Counted from the first letter of the stretch, positions 11,871 through 24,176 are shown. The stretch: 64,000 nt of DNA from Dipylidium caninum (GCA_017562135.1 QEYB01001350.1:1-64000); one strand, 5' to 3'. Notes: generated by a model from the letters alone, not told the origin. Made by a program: numbers and translations.

Positions 11871-12386
11871 TTTGTGCTACGGCAAAGTCTACAAATGACT
11901 CGTGGACATGTGTCTGGATGTGGAATACGAAGAATATAACAAACAACGACTGGCACCCGTCTGTCAAAAGCTTTCTTCTTTCCCTTTTTCGCCTACTTCA
12001 GTGGCTTAAAGGCGATATAAATTATTTCACGGTGGTGCGTGCCTCGGTGAGTAAATCCGAGAGCATTTGCGGGTGTCAAGATTACCGACTGACTTGATAG
12101 TGAATGAGATGTTTCAGTGCAGCTCCCAGAAAGCAGTTCTATTGGCATCCTCAGCTGCCAAGTTGGACTGAGGCGAGGAGATGAAAGGATAATTGGCAGC
12201 CACCAAAGAAGAAGATGTGGCCGATTAGAGTGAGCACAGGTTGATAAGAAGTCATTGAAGACCCTGTATCACTTTCCCTTTCCCCTTTTCATCCAGAAGC
12301 AACCCTCTGATCGTCTGCATGCGCGTAAAATCTTTAGGCTGCAAAGTTATGGCGCGTAGGTTTCAGGACTGCAGCCAACTTTCAAA

Positions 12387-12692
12387 ATGTCGAAAAATGA
12401 GGATTTTTCACCTGGAATGGGTAGGGGCGGTGGACGAGGTCTGGGTAGAGGAGGTGGAGGTCGAGTTGGAGTGACGTCGAGTGGATCCACGCGGACGGGG
12501 TTGCAACGGTCAAAGTGCCTGAAATGTGCCCATTGTAGTATGGCGTATCTGCTGCTCGTTGACAGCCTTTCACGCTACACTGGGACGCCTGCTATGCCCA
12601 CTTCCTGGAAGATGAGCCTGACAGCGATGCAAACCCATGGAGCACGAGAATCTAAGGAACAGGCGCATAATCGATCCCTCCTCGCAAAGTGA
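12387..12692 (+). CDS. Gly/Arg-rich small ORF, possible first exon
   Basis: ATG at 12387 with A at -3. The frame starts MSKNEDFSPG and continues into GRGGGRGLGRGGGGRVG, an RGG-like stretch typical of RNA-binding tails. The frame ends at 12692. Downstream, after a TTGACAG acceptor-like site at 12566, a different frame reads HWDACYAHFLEDEPDSD and ends at 12655. A splice joining the two in phase 0 would need the weak donor GTGACG at 12471. The function is not known. Confidence 0.22.
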   Translation: MSKNEDFSPGMGRGGGRGLGRGGGGRVGVTSSGSTRTGLQRSKCLKCAHCSMAYLLLVDSLSRYTGTPAMPTSWKMSLTAMQTHGARESKEQAHNRSLLAK

Positions 12693-13156
12693 GGCGATGC
12701 TGGGTATGATACGAGTGAGGGTGACAAAATTTGTCCCGACATTTAAAGCCCCCCAAAAAATACCATACTGTTTTATGTTACTCATTTCCCATTCAGCAGC
12801 ACAAATTAGATTGGTCAGTTTTAGGAATGCCAAAGCGTTGTGAAGAGCAAATGTGCTCGAGAGTGCTGACTACGGTTGTAAATTGTACTGCCGTGTAGTA
12901 AATTGCACCAGAATGTTCGTTTCGTCTCGCACAAGTGACCTGGATACCGTCAATTCCACCTCACCTCATCTCTAATCATTGCTTCATCTCTTTACTCTGC
13001 CTTCTTCTCCCATTCTCTCATCCTCTCATCACCCACCTCCTAACCCACATCGACTCTTACGTCATTGCCATCAGTGAATGAATGTAACGTAGAAAGTGAC
13101 AACAAAATTCCTCGTCCACCTACAAGGCCACTTCTCTCGACCACCGTAGGTGGCTC

Positions 13157-13399
13157 ATGCTAATCCCAATTGACGACTTCCACACATGTGTTACCTCTTT
13201 CTCCACAATAATGTCATCCAAGTCTCCAACTTCCCTACCACTAATGTCTGAATTATTTTCACTGCCTTCTTCCCTCGTAAGTGGCGAGGTGGCCCGTAAC
13301 CAGCCCAGTCTCAGCCTGTCCCATCCAACTTCCACTGTGCAAAAAGAAAATTCACGAGAAGACGTAGAGCTTTACAGCCAGAATATTTTGCCCAAATGA
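13157..13399 (+). CDS. Small unrecognised ORF
   Basis: An 80-residue frame from ATG 13157, Ser/Pro-rich in the middle and ending KENSREDVELYSQNILPK. It contains an internal GTAAGT at 13278, so part of it may be intronic. Nothing else supports it as a gene; a minus-strand frame overlaps it. Confidence 0.15.
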   Translation: MLIPIDDFHTCVTSFSTIMSSKSPTSLPLMSELFSLPSSLVSGEVARNQPSLSLSHPTSTVQKENSREDVELYSQNILPK

Positions 13400-14509
13400 A
13401 GAAGGCCAAGGGGATGCCGGTTGACAGAAAGGGAAGAGTAAATGTGATATAAGAACTTCATAGTCTTCTTATTAATCTCTGCGTCATTCGGGCCAATTTT
13501 CCTTTCACCTCTCCTGCTTAGTTCAACTTACCAAAATTACTGCTATTAGGAAACTGCTATCGGTAATTGTGACATTTGCAAACGTTCTCGGATTCGCTCA
13601 CCGAGGCACATGCCACCATGAGCCACCGAATTAGAAAAATAAAGCTTTTGTGAGAGGAGCGAAATATATACATGTTTGAAATAAAGGGCAGTCAGAGGGA
13701 TAGCAACGGTTCATTTGCGGCTACAAAGTGGCAAGTACAGCGATAAAGGCAAGTGGCCTCTTCCGACCCATCTCGAACAACCTTGCTAACACATACTATA
13801 TGTGCTACCAGATATCGCCGAGTAATCCTTCCTTCGGAAAACAAGACAGTGACAAAGCTCATGACGAAAAGGAAGGCGGAGTGAATTAGAAAGCGAGCAC
13901 TAAGTCCACAAAACCGTGTCGCTTTGTTCCCTCACGCAAAGCCATGGTAGAATTGCGTCAGCCAAATGAAGTAGGTGGGCGCTTGGCCCTACTGTGGCAA
14001 CTGTTGCAGTGTTGTGGAGGTTAACATCGAAGGTATGAGTTGTGCGTTGGGTAGAAGCACTATGAAAATGTGAGGCTACTTACTGGTGTCGTAGTAGTCG
14101 AGCCCACTGCTTGCTCCTCGACCATTTGAAGGGCCTCTTGTTTAGGGTAGTCCACCAAGATGGTCACGGGCTGTTGTCCTTGTTGTTGTGGCCGTCGGGG
14201 TTGCTCTAACTCCTCCTTCTTGTGTGATTAGTAAATTAAGAGTCTTCTTCCAATCAGTCGGGTGGTCCCTCCGCCTATTCATTGCACAAATGTGTCAAAT
14301 CTGAAGGCTAGGCGGGGGGAGGGGATGAGGATTTGAGAGGTTATTCCACAAAAGAGCCATCCTAGTAATTCTTTCTACTAGCACGCCATTGAACTCTAAT
14401 GGGATGTTCCTCGTCCTCCATCTCCGAGCGCCTGTTGATGGAGTGAAGTAGTAAGAGAAGCGAGTAGTTAGACTAAGCAGGGTATAATGCTTCTCCCATG
14501 CGAATGACA

Positions 14510-14760
14510 TATGGAAAAAGAAGCGAGGTTAGGAAGATGAAGAGGTGGAATAAGAAGTTCTCTACGTCCTTTGAAAATCTTCTGCGGAGCGCGAATGGTC
14601 CTTTTATTGAAGTCAAGCTGTCCAGCCGACATCAGCATGCCCTGTCATGACGTCTACATTGCCGATGCACTTACGAGTCGTGCTTCACTTCGCCCACTTT
14701 CACATGGAGTTCGGCAGCCGATACAGTCACGTCACTCGACCAATCATCCTTCCCATTGAG
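14510..14760 (-). repeat. Dispersed repeat family R2 member
   Basis: Shares TTTGAAAATCTTCTGCGGAG, CCAGCCGAC and ATGACGTCTAC with the 24757 member, at moderate divergence. Confidence 0.4.
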
Positions 14761-14809
14761 AACGCCTCCGCAGTTGTGCAACCGTTGTCGTGGTGATAGA
14801 GGGTCGAGG

Positions 14810-15445
14810 GATCAGTGAGTTTAACGAGTTCGGAGGGTGCAGGCCGTGAGTTTAAGGTCGGTGGGTGAGCCCTGGCATTCTTGAACTGCACGACACATGC
14901 AACGGCGAGTTCTGTCAGCGGTTCTATTCTCTACTCCTGCCCACCACTCGCCCGCACATTGTCTTCCTCGGTGACTCGAGATTTTCTTTTCCTCTGCTTT
15001 CTCTGTCACAAGAAGACTTTGTTCCATTAAACTTACTTCTACCTCTTCTTCATCTTCAATCAGCATCTCTTTTCTGCACCAAAGACTTACCTCGTCACCT
15101 CATGGTGAATTGCCTGCGTGAGGTAGTTAAGTCAGAGGAGTCCGCGGAATTAAGTAGAGAAATTAATAGCTTTCGAGTTGAATTCCCTCGGGGTGAAAAT
15201 GCTATAAGGACTGCACTAACTGCCTCTCGTGTAGCGAGTGGTGAGTGGATCATTAATCGAGAAGACGTCCTCCGTTAATAAATCCCATCAACCTGCATCC
15301 AGTTCCAGTTGGCCGGTGAGCTCACAGGCGACTGGACTACGCAAAGACGACGACTAATATCTAGTCTGTGCGTTCGCAAGTGCCTGCTCGTCTGAACCGC
15401 TTGAGCTGCAGTCGAACGAAGCTGACGACGTGTGGGCCTATTTAA
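14810..15445 (+). repeat. Dispersed repeat family R5
   Basis: Related to 27500-28020 (plus), 34700-35120 (plus) and, for its right end, 28510-28570 (minus, GAAGCTGACCGACGTTTGGG in that direction). Shared words include GTCGGTGGGTGA, GACTCGAGATT, CAAGAAGACTT and CCAGTGAGCTC or CCGGTGAGCTC. A 137-codon open stretch, 14865-15278, lacks an ATG at its start and is not open in the other copies, so it is not called as a gene. Confidence 0.4.
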
Positions 15446-16262
15446 GGCTCCACCACAAGGCTTTCCTCAAACTCCCAATGTAGGCATTGCACGCGACGCT
15501 CTCCATTCCGTTCCTTCTTAGTGCAATCTATGCTCTTCGGCGCGCAAATTCTAGCTAAAGGGGGGATCGGTGAAAGGAAGCCACTGTGGGGCAGCCAAGG
15601 GAGATTAAACTTGCATTCGCCATTCTCTACCCCATCTCTCACTGCCTCAAACAGAAGCCGCGATTTCCCTTTTTTTAAACGACCTTATGAGGACACGAGA
15701 GAAGTGTACGTTGCACAAGGTACATTTGTGCAATTCTGCCGCGAAATCAGACAAATTGCCCCTCCTAGTTGAGAATGGACCCAGGTATGAAGGCATGGAC
15801 AGAAATGCCGTGATACTCCGCTCTCCGCCCGAGTAGCGAACACTTTCTTTCTGCAATCTTGTCATCATCCTCGATTGCCTTGCCAGACACTGAAAGTTCA
15901 CATATCTGTAAGGATATCTGCTGAGAACTGACACGGAATCTGTTCCTAGTCGCATACCTACGTATATGCGAAAACATATTTCATAAGATAGGCTCACTCT
16001 CACCCAGAGTCTACGTTTTGGCAAGAACGACACAATTTCACGACTTCGGGACCGCGAAGTGATGGACAGAATGATTGAATCGATGTGAGGTTAACACTCG
16101 TTTCCACCCACCGGAAAACGCTCGGTTGCCAAGTTTTCTTTGGATATGATGGCTACTTGATCAGCCCACCTGTCGGTTGAGGAATCTCGACACACGCGTG
16201 CGACTCGGTGCACCTACTGTAAATGGGACGGGGATAAAGCCGCCATGTAATTGACGGAGGGC

Positions 16263-16487
16263 ATGTTTGTTGCTGCTTGCGATGATGCTGCAGATGTTAC
16301 GGTTGCTGACTCGCCTATCTCGCCTGATCGCAAACTTACTATCTCACCGTCTAACAAAACTCCTCTCGCACCACATCACATTCCTAGACAGCTTTGCCCC
16401 ATATGGCCTATACTCGTTTTCTTCCTAGGTTTAATCTTACCCAATTTTTTCCTACTCATCTTTGTAGAATCTGACGAAGTCCACTGA
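16263..16487 (+). CDS. Small ORF with a hydrophobic segment
   Basis: A 74-residue frame from ATG 16263. The N-terminal half is polar (DDAADVTVADSP), followed near residues 46-67 by WPILVFFLGLILPNFFLLIF, then a short acidic tail ending SDEVH. The hydrophobic run is long enough for one membrane span. The start context is weak (G at -3, T at +4). The piece could be an exon, since GTAAGC lies shortly after the stop (16499). No paralogue was seen in the window. Confidence 0.25.
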   Translation: MFVAACDDAADVTVADSPISPDRKLTISPSNKTPLAPHHIPRQLCPIWPILVFFLGLILPNFFLLIFVESDEVH

Positions 16488-16960
16488 CTGGGAGGAATGT
16501 AAGCTCGTTTACCAACTTGTTGCTCCACCAAGTTTTGTCGTCATTTCCAACACTTCGCCTAGGAGTGTTTACCTGACAATACATCAGAAGGTGGGAAAAG
16601 AGCCATTGTCTATCTTTGCGTGTAACATAACGCTATCACCTTCCAGACGAGAAGGAATGAGATTATGGCAGTAGAATGGATTTCCTCCCAAATAAAAAGC
16701 ATGTTTATCATTTTTGCGCATTTTCCTTCATCGATGTTAATGTATATTCTACGACACCCCACATGTGTGAGAAGCTCTCTTCTAATCTCACGGCTATGAG
16801 TCAGAGAGTCTGGATGCTTGACGGCTGGTACACTAGGAGAAGAGCACTCAAATCGGAACGAAGGGTTATGCTTATCAATCGGATAGATCAATGCAGGTAT
16901 CCAACTGATCCCTTTCCCAATCCACTCACCAGGCGACTACTTGTGCGCGAGAATGCATAC

Positions 16961-16985
16961 GTGTGTGTGTGTGTGTGTGTGTGTG
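16961..16985 (+). repeat. GT dinucleotide microsatellite
   Basis: A 25-base GT run. It makes a Val-Cys run in the frame 16676-17125, which is therefore not trusted as a gene. Confidence 0.9.
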
Positions 16986-17189
16986 CGCAGGGCGATGGCT
17001 CCTCACTCGCTCACCATCGTGGTCAGTGCAGTGAGTGCAGTGGGTGTCGTTCATGCTCTGTTGAGGCACTAGCAAGGCAGCTAAATGGAATGTCAGCCTG
17101 GCGCACTGATGCTATGGGGCCGTAGACGCAGTCTTTGCGTGACGGCTAGTCAAAAAGCATTCAACAACCTTTTGTTCTAAGGAAAAACA

Positions 17190-20100
17190 CTCTTTCTGCA
17201 TCTTTCATTTCAATATAGTGGCATGTGTGACACTTTGCTTCCTCCTTTGTGGAAAAAAATTACTGTGTTGGAAGAATGGTCAAAGGCCTGGAGCAATGCT
17301 TTACCAAACAAACTGACTTAGTTGTCTCTCACTTGCCCGCTATGATTTGACAACTCTCTAACTAATGAGCTTCAACGACAAAGGTTACAAGTCCACTCAG
17401 TAAACTATTTATTCTCCCTTCCAACGAACTCTACGCCACACTCCCACACCTTATTAACTGTCACTCACAGAGGAGATGAAGATTTATTGTGAAAAACATT
17501 TTTGCAAATAGGAAGTATCGAGAATAGGCAATTAAACACTCACAAAGTAAAACACTGTCCCCGAAGAGTACGAATATAACTTGTGACTCGTGGCTATGCC
17601 TGCCCTGTTTGGCTGGAGCAGGAAAGGTAGGAGTCAGCAATGTTTCACCGAAAGCCTCAAGTTGAACATTATGGCGTAGAGCGGCCTCCATCGGAAGGAC
17701 TATATTCACGGCCGCAAATGAGTCTATCAACTTATTTCGCGTGTCAGCATTTGTGGCATTCATGTACATCCCACCTTGCTCAATGTTCCTCGGGTGATGT
17801 CCAAAGAGCAGAAATGCACACTTTTGAGTGGGAGGGAAAACTTCCACGCCGTCCATCTATTGCATGTAACGAAGCTTTAAATGAGTTAGTTTTGCTGATT
17901 GAAAGTAGTGGAGAATAGGGCAAATATTTTGACTCGACTGTAAATACTATCGCAAAAACTCTCTTGACGCTGGCAATGGCGCAACCAAAACGGTCATCCA
18001 TGCAGGACATGGATAAAGCTAACCCTTCCCATGGAATGACATTTTACCCCAACACTTCATTTGTGCAGTGTTTCAGACAGTTGGCGAAGAAATGACAAGT
18101 GGGAAATCGATATTCATAAACACTTGAAGCGTTTGACCTAGGAAATATTGATTGGCGTCTTTAAAACTCATCTTCCGACGATGGGCAATGCACGTTCATC
18201 CAGGAGCAAGTCTGAATCTCATAGTCGACGCGAGGTTGTCACGTCGCTGTGGCAGAAGTGGAAGCGTCTCCGGAGAAGGAGGAAGTCTTATAGCGCCGAT
18301 CCCGAAAACCTCTTCAATCCCCATGACCGGTTAAGGACCAAGGTGCTTGACACATCGGAGGTAAAAATCACCGAAATTGCACCTTGCGTTGTCGCCACCA
18401 AGGAAACTACTGTGCAAACAGTAGAAAACCCTCGACAAACAAAAGCCTCTCATACCCCCGCCGCAAAAGCCTCTCTCAGCATTTCCAGACTGCAAATTGT
18501 GACCATCTGGCCACGTGATGATTTCGCCACCGAAAGGTCCGTTCAGGCGGGCAGAAGCACTGAGCGCACAGCCACGCAAATGCCAAATGCGAAGAGCTGT
18601 GGAAATAGCAGCCATTGCGCCGGCACACAGTGTATGGAATATAAAAATGGTCATGACATATTGGAAGAGAACATTATGAGGAGTATGCCAACTGAGTCGG
18701 AATGCCCTAAAGCAGGTGGGGATTACGTCACGATGATGAGATCTGGTGGGTCACTAGCAGCGCACACAAGCGCTTGCAGAGCCAGCGTCCCATCGACAGT
18801 GGTAGCCAAGAAGGCGTTTGAAAGAAGGCGGAGTGGGGGATTTGCCAGGAGGACAGTTGGCACGGAAAAAGAAGTTGACCGGATCACATCACCTCCAAAG
18901 GTCCGTCACAACTGGGGATGCAGTGCGCCTAAGCGTAGACGCATGGAGGGAAGTGTTGGACCAGTTGGAGGAGGGGAATATTCCTTCACCGAGGAAGTGC
19001 TAAAGGAAAGAACTGAAGTAATATCAGAAGAGGAGGAGGAGAATTATGACTGGTTGAAATGGCTGAGGCGAGTGACCCACGACGAAAATTTGACACCTGA
19101 AGAGAAAGATGGAGAACTTGATAAAATTGTTGCTTACCTAGTTGCAAGACGAGAAACGAAGATAAGTTTGACAGAGTGGCAGTTGAACAATTAATTGATT
19201 GACTACTTCCCCATCAGTATAGTTAACGTCCGATGCATGACATTGTTTGTGCACATTATTCTTCCTGATTTCATAAATACATTCGAAATAGCGAGTGGAG
19301 AGCATTTTGGGTGGAGAAAAGGACAGAGTAAATGTAAAATTTGTGGATCGTCTGAGGGGTATCAGCGCCCCATGAGTCACGTGACTTCCCTCGAGAATCC
19401 CGATTACCACCAGAACAGAAAGCTCTACCTCCTTCTCCCTCACTTCTCACCACACTGTCACTTTCTCCTCATGAATTATTTCAATTGCCGCGATGATGTC
19501 TGTGTTAACCGACTGAGTCAACAAGAAGTAAGGCTAAATGCGTGTCAATTTACGGCCTCTTCCCATGTGTAGGAGGATGGATGCACACTGAATAAAGGAG
19601 ACGGAGGAGGGAGGGGTTGGCGCATCTTGCTAGTGGGTAATGGGTTGGGATACCTTTTCGTAATGCTGGCTTGCACAATTGGTTTCCTGGCTTTCTACTG
19701 TTCCCCTTCTCGCTCGACCCTTGCAAAGTCCCTCCTTCGGTCTGGTTCAAATGACTTGGCTTCGCTAGGATTGTGGGGCGGCGGAGAAGTCTTTAGCCTG
19801 TCATGCAGTGCCGTGTGACTGGGAGCATGGAAAGGCAGGGCGGGTCAAGGTAAAGCATGAAGGGAGAGGCAAGACAAGGGAGGCAAGAGGGGCCAGCTTG
19901 TGTGCTGTCATTTGTCCAGTTTAGGGTTGGGAAGCACGACGGGAAACATAGGAGGTCTCAGATAATCAGTCTGTCGTCAGTGGACTTTGGCTTTGCTTAT
20001 GTTCGCCTTCCTCACTTCTCTCATCTTCAACACATAAACGTGGCCGATAGACGATAGGCATTCACCTGAGCTCCCCTTCATGTCTCCATTCTCTGATTGA

Positions 20101-21663
20101 CAGCACCGAGTTGCTCACCTCCTCTTCAAACTCGAGGATAATCTCCACTCCGTCCTTTCCGTTTGCTCCACTCCATTGACAGACACGTGAGTCCACCACA
20201 TTCACAGCACGATGTTTGTTTCCCAAACGGGGAGCTCTAATGCGTCCATTGCCTGAGTCTTCGAGATTGCGGTTCTGCCTCCAAAGGTTAAATGAATGGG
20301 CATGCAACGGACAATATTTGGTCAAAATCGTTGCTTACGACACAACACTGCTACATCTTATGCACTATCATCTGGCATCGCTGCTCCTCCGGCTCTCCTA
20401 CCCCACCCGCGCAATTACCCTGGTTCTTAATGCGCCGTCCTTGCTGTCAGCCGTATAATATCTGACACTTATGTGGTACGAATTATGAGGTAGCGGTGAT
20501 GCAAGCATTTGTGACAGGTCTGCTGTCAGATGACAATTGACAAAACTAGTGCCATCTCGTTCTGACCACGTACTTTGTACGTCTAACCTAATGATCCAAC
20601 ATGCCTCCCATCGCATTCTCTTATAATCAGCTTCCACTTTCGTCACCGTTTTACCCTTTCCTTTTATAATTACCTCTGTCATTTCTCATCTCTCTACCTT
20701 CACAAATGCTCCTCTCAAGACCCCCTGGCCCACATGGAACTTTATCCACTGCGATTGTCAATGAGCTAGGGGAGCCCGAGGACTGCGCACCGGACAGCAT
20801 GTCATCTCATCTTCATACCACCAAAGTGGCTCGCCTTCTTCCCACTCTTCGTTTTGATAGCCTATTCCTTTACCACACGCAAAAGAATACGATAAAAAGC
20901 TACTGTACTGCCGTTTTCTTCATTCCTCGTCTTCCACCTCCAAGCACGTGTTACTGTGGTGGAGGAGCAGTTGGAAGAGCAGGCCTGAAAGCTTCTCTCA
21001 CGCAACATGAGTTAGGAAGCAGCAGAAAAAAAGGTGGTGAGCTGGAAGTTGATGAAGATGTGAAGGCCAATTTTTCTACGTCCTGTGAAAATCTTGTTCA
21101 CACAGCGACGCCTACTTTCCTGATCCTCTGCCGATTTCTGATCCACTTTGCAACGTGCTCCGTGGGCTGCAACAACTGAAACACTTTCCTCTTCACTTCC
21201 TAAGAGCCACATTCAGTGGCAATGGACGCATTCTGTGCTAGTGAAGCTGTAAACTTTTGTGGCTCGTGCGACCCGCACTGCGCACTTCCCAGGGGATATT
21301 TCAGGCGGTGAGCGCGTATTGCGCCGATTGCACATAACCCTTGAAGTTGGTCGTGTCAGAAGTTCTTCACTGATTGTCCAACTCCTGCAGCTTTAGACGG
21401 CCGACTTATCTCGAGTTTATGGGTCCCTTGAGGGGTAAACATCCGAAGATTCTCAGCGGCTTTTGTCTCTGCTCCTCTGTCTCATCGGGAGCATTAACTC
21501 ACTTTGTGCCCAACGACTGCCTTCGCCATATCTTGCATTTCATATCTGTAACACAGACCCATTCATTTCCACATCTCCCCTTTGCTGTCGCTCAGACTCG
21601 AGGGGTGCCGATGTGATATGACCAGTATTAGTCGCCCAAAGTCAATCGACTGTGAACAAGCTA
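17190..21663 (+). repeat. Large inverted repeat, left arm
   Basis: The reverse complement of this arm is found at 28920-33425. The inner edge is sharp: the last shared bases are GCTACCTTGCGG near 21663, mirrored at 28920. The outer 500 bases (17190-17640) are more diverged and belong to dispersed family R1. The arm holds the intact 337-codon ORF at 18181-19194 and an R2 element at 20930-21270. An open reading frame at 20706-21179 lies in the arm; its right-arm counterpart is frameshifted and nothing supports it as a gene. Confidence 0.9.
18181..19194 (+). CDS. Unrecognised 337-aa protein with myristoylation-type start and basic clusters
   Basis: An uninterrupted single-exon frame of 337 codons. 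The first ATG of the frame is at 18181, with A at -3 and G at +4, a good eukaryotic start context. The protein begins MGNARSS, which fits the N-myristoyltransferase pattern (Gly2, Ser6), and is followed at about residues 25-35 by the basic cluster KWKRLRRRRKS. A myristate plus a basic patch is a known way of holding proteins at membranes; that role is inferred here. Around residue 255 there is a second basic motif, PKRRRME, that could be a nuclear localisation signal. The C-terminal 70 residues are acidic then helical-looking (EEEEENYDWLKWLRR). An AATAAA lies at 19591. A frameshifted copy (31405-32425) and an older degraded copy (42190-43186) are present. No known family was recognised. It could be a repeat-borne ORF rather than a host gene. 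Confidence 0.55.
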   Translation: MGNARSSRSKSESHSRREVVTSLWQKWKRLRRRRKSYSADPENLFNPHDRLRTKVLDTSEVKITEIAPCVVATKETTVQTVENPRQTKASHTPAAKASLSISRLQIVTIWPRDDFATERSVQAGRSTERTATQMPNAKSCGNSSHCAGTQCMEYKNGHDILEENIMRSMPTESECPKAGGDYVTMMRSGGSLAAHTSACRASVPSTVVAKKAFERRRSGGFARRTVGTEKEVDRITSPPKVRHNWGCSAPKRRRMEGSVGPVGGGEYSFTEEVLKERTEVISEEEEENYDWLKWLRRVTHDENLTPEEKDGELDKIVAYLVARRETKISLTEWQLNN

Positions 21664-22849
21664 CCTTGCGGACGATAGGACATTGACTAACAAACCTCGC
21701 CTCTACGGCCAATTGCGACGACAAGAAGGAGGAAATGGCTGAGACAACTGAGAGATACTTACGCAGAATCTCCGAAATGCAGCGCTTGATGATTCTACTC
21801 CTGCATACAAAAAGCGGTGACTCGCCAGCTGATTTGAGTCGTAAGGAGAATTTTGGCGCTCTGAAAAAGAGCATCATCAAACAATATCGTCTCAGTGCAA
21901 GGAGACGAGCAGGTGAGACGACGCATTTGGGTCCCAACATCACCCATTTCGGCACACACTCGCGATCCAACAGCCGACATGGCCAGATGAAGTGAAACTT
22001 CCCATGTCAGGGATTTGCCTCTGTTTCTCTCGCCTCACATTTTCTCCCTTTATCTCTCCGTGTTTGTCATTTGTAGCACCAAGTAATACGTGTCTACATG
22101 GCGTGTATGGGTGCGTAAAGCGTTGAAATGAGGCGGTTGCATGGTGGAAATGGTAAGGGAGGAAAATAATTCCGTGAAAATATGTTGGCAGTTTCTCGGC
22201 CCGCAAAATGGTGGGGAAGCCTCTGCTTCTTCACGCAGAATGGGGCCTGTCATTGGCCTAAGACTGACCTCCCATCGCGGCTGTCGTGGCACAGGTCGAG
22301 AGGACATGATGTCAGAGGCTTCTACATCCAATCACCCGATTCCTCCTCCTTCGAGAGTTCATCGGTGTGTCCGTCTGTGTGCTGTTCATCCTGTTCCTTT
22401 TTCTGCCAGCATGCAGTCCTTCTATGATAGGTACCACACCAAATCCACTTATCCTTTTGCTAAATTTCTCGGGTGATATCGGTCCATCTGGGGCTAAAAC
22501 AGTAAAACGGATGCTGTACCCTACTGAAATGCAATTCTTAGTCACCTTGTTGTGACTTACATCATTGAATGAGCAACGCGTTCAGCAGAGCTTTGTAGAA
22601 TGAGAGGAAATTGGGAGACACCCCACTTGCAGAAATTGTTCGTCGGTAAAGATGCAGACATCTGTGTAATTTCTCGCTCTCTCTTTCTCACTCTACCCAC
22701 CTCGCTCCCCTCCACTCCTCTCCATTCCTCTCCTCTCGCAGCAGCGTGGACGAGGGCAGCAGAGGCGAGTAAGTTGAGAACCAATTGAAGAGAACGTGAT
22801 AGTCAGTGAATGGGGAGTGTGATGGAAAGGAAACGACTCCTTGTCTTAC

Positions 22850-24176
22850 TCAGATGAAAATCCTTCACACCTACCATGGATGGTCTTCTCAGGAAGGTGA
22901 GCAGTAAGAAGAAGCAATACTGGTTATCGTAAGGCATCATCCAGTCATTCTCACAAGGAGTCTGCCTCCGCAGATGCCCCCGCAATAACCAGTCATGCCA
23001 AAATGACGCCCACGTTTCGGAAAACACGAAGAACTCGTCGTCTAACCTAGCATCGCTCACACGGGTGCCAAATATGCCTTTCTTAAATCTAGCGGACACT
23101 TTTTTATCCGTAATTCTAAGCTTATCAGGCGGTTCATAATTTCCGCCACTGAACAGACATAGGAGAGATTTTGCTGACACCGATGGCAACACAAGAATGA
23201 CCAAAATGAGAACAAAAATGTGAACTGTAGTCAAAACTTGAGGGACAATAGACACGCTTAATGCTGTTCTGTTTGTGTAAAGAATTCTTCCTGTAACGAA
23301 ATACGCTAACGTTTAGAGATTAAGAATATAGGAAATGACTTTAAAGGAAACGAATGATTAAAATTGGCAATCTGAATAGGCATATGAGAGGCATCGCAAA
23401 AGCATCTTCAAATATCCGATGGGTGGGTTACGTATAAAATACTATAATAATAATAATGAGACTGCTGATCATATGACCAAAAATTGGGGTGAAAGCACCC
23501 ATATTTGCGCACCCTCAGGATAAGGATCATTTTGCTCACCGATAACCCATTTTTACTCACCAAATTATAAGTAGGGTGTGAATACGGATGCCTCTTGGTG
23601 TAATCCCAAGCACAATTTGTCTGTTCAGAGGTGGGGTTAACAACTCATTTTGTACTTAAAGTAGATTAATAAGCACCGAAATATAAAACATGTGACTAGA
23701 AAACCGTGATTGCCACAAAACAACTTCAATCCGCCAACCAAACTCTTTGTTCGTCTGCTCCCATGCCAGCCATTTTTAACCGCCTATGGTAGAATCTGTG
23801 CATATAATCTGGTGCGAAACGGCTAAATCCCGCGTCATCTTCGGAAGCAGCATCTTGAAAAACTGAATTACCAGGCCTCCCTTTGTTTTCTGCATCAGCC
23901 TAAACGGCTGCTTAGTGGCGTCATTTGCATCAGCCTCGGAATCGTGGCTATAGCCAACTTTAGACGACCCGGGTGTTCCGTTTAATACATAGCCTCAACT
24001 GAAACAATATTTGCCCGAAAACGGCATGCCATGGCACCACAACCAGCACGCTGTCATTCTTGTCGGTTTCGACTTACCGAAACTCGGCCTCAGCTGCATA
24101 AATATTGGAGCGTCAACCCTTGTTCGATAGTATAGTAGACGAGGAGATTCATGGGCTGTGTCCTCATTCCCACCTT
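22850..24176 (-). CDS. Candidate membrane-protein gene, three exons on the minus strand
   Basis: Three candidate exons, each phase 1 at both ends: 24176-24078 (99 nt, contains APIFMQLRPSF, donor GTAAGT), 23993-23781 (213 nt, contains RLMQKTKGGLVIQFFK, donor GTTAAA) and 23290-22850 (441 nt, acceptor CGTTACAG, donor GTAAGA). The last contains a strong hydrophobic segment, HIFVLILVILVLPSVSA, at about residues 23-39 of the exon, likely a membrane span. It is followed by a Trp-rich stretch (ETWASFWHDW). No ATG start was found, so more 5' exons are needed. If the last donor is not used, the frame continues to a stop at 22803. This block looks single-copy within the window, unlike its surroundings. 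No family was recognised. Chance open frames remain possible because acceptors were chosen by eye. Confidence 0.38.

Larger units (their letters stand above)
10656..17189. other. Mostly single-copy stretch with R2 and R5 pieces
   Basis: Between copy A and the inverted repeat. It contains R2 at 11590-11870 and 14510-14760, R5 at 14810-15445, small frames at 12387, 13157 and 16263, and a GT run at 16961. A 9-bp stem (CACAATTCC) with a 9-base loop lies at 11498-11524. Nothing else was supported in 10656-11590, 13400-14500 or 15450-16250. Confidence 0.4.

Noticed and set aside
16676..17125. A 149-codon frame starting at ATG
   Set aside because: It runs through a GT microsatellite as a Val-Cys run, has no paralogue and no further support.
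18148..18180. An upstream extension of the 337-aa frame
   Set aside because: The extra eleven codons begin at TTG. The first ATG, at 18181, has the better context and gives a myristoylation-type start.
20706..21179. A 157-codon frame in the left inverted arm
   Set aside because: The right-arm copy (29888-29414) is frameshifted, and the related R2 elements elsewhere do not keep the frame.
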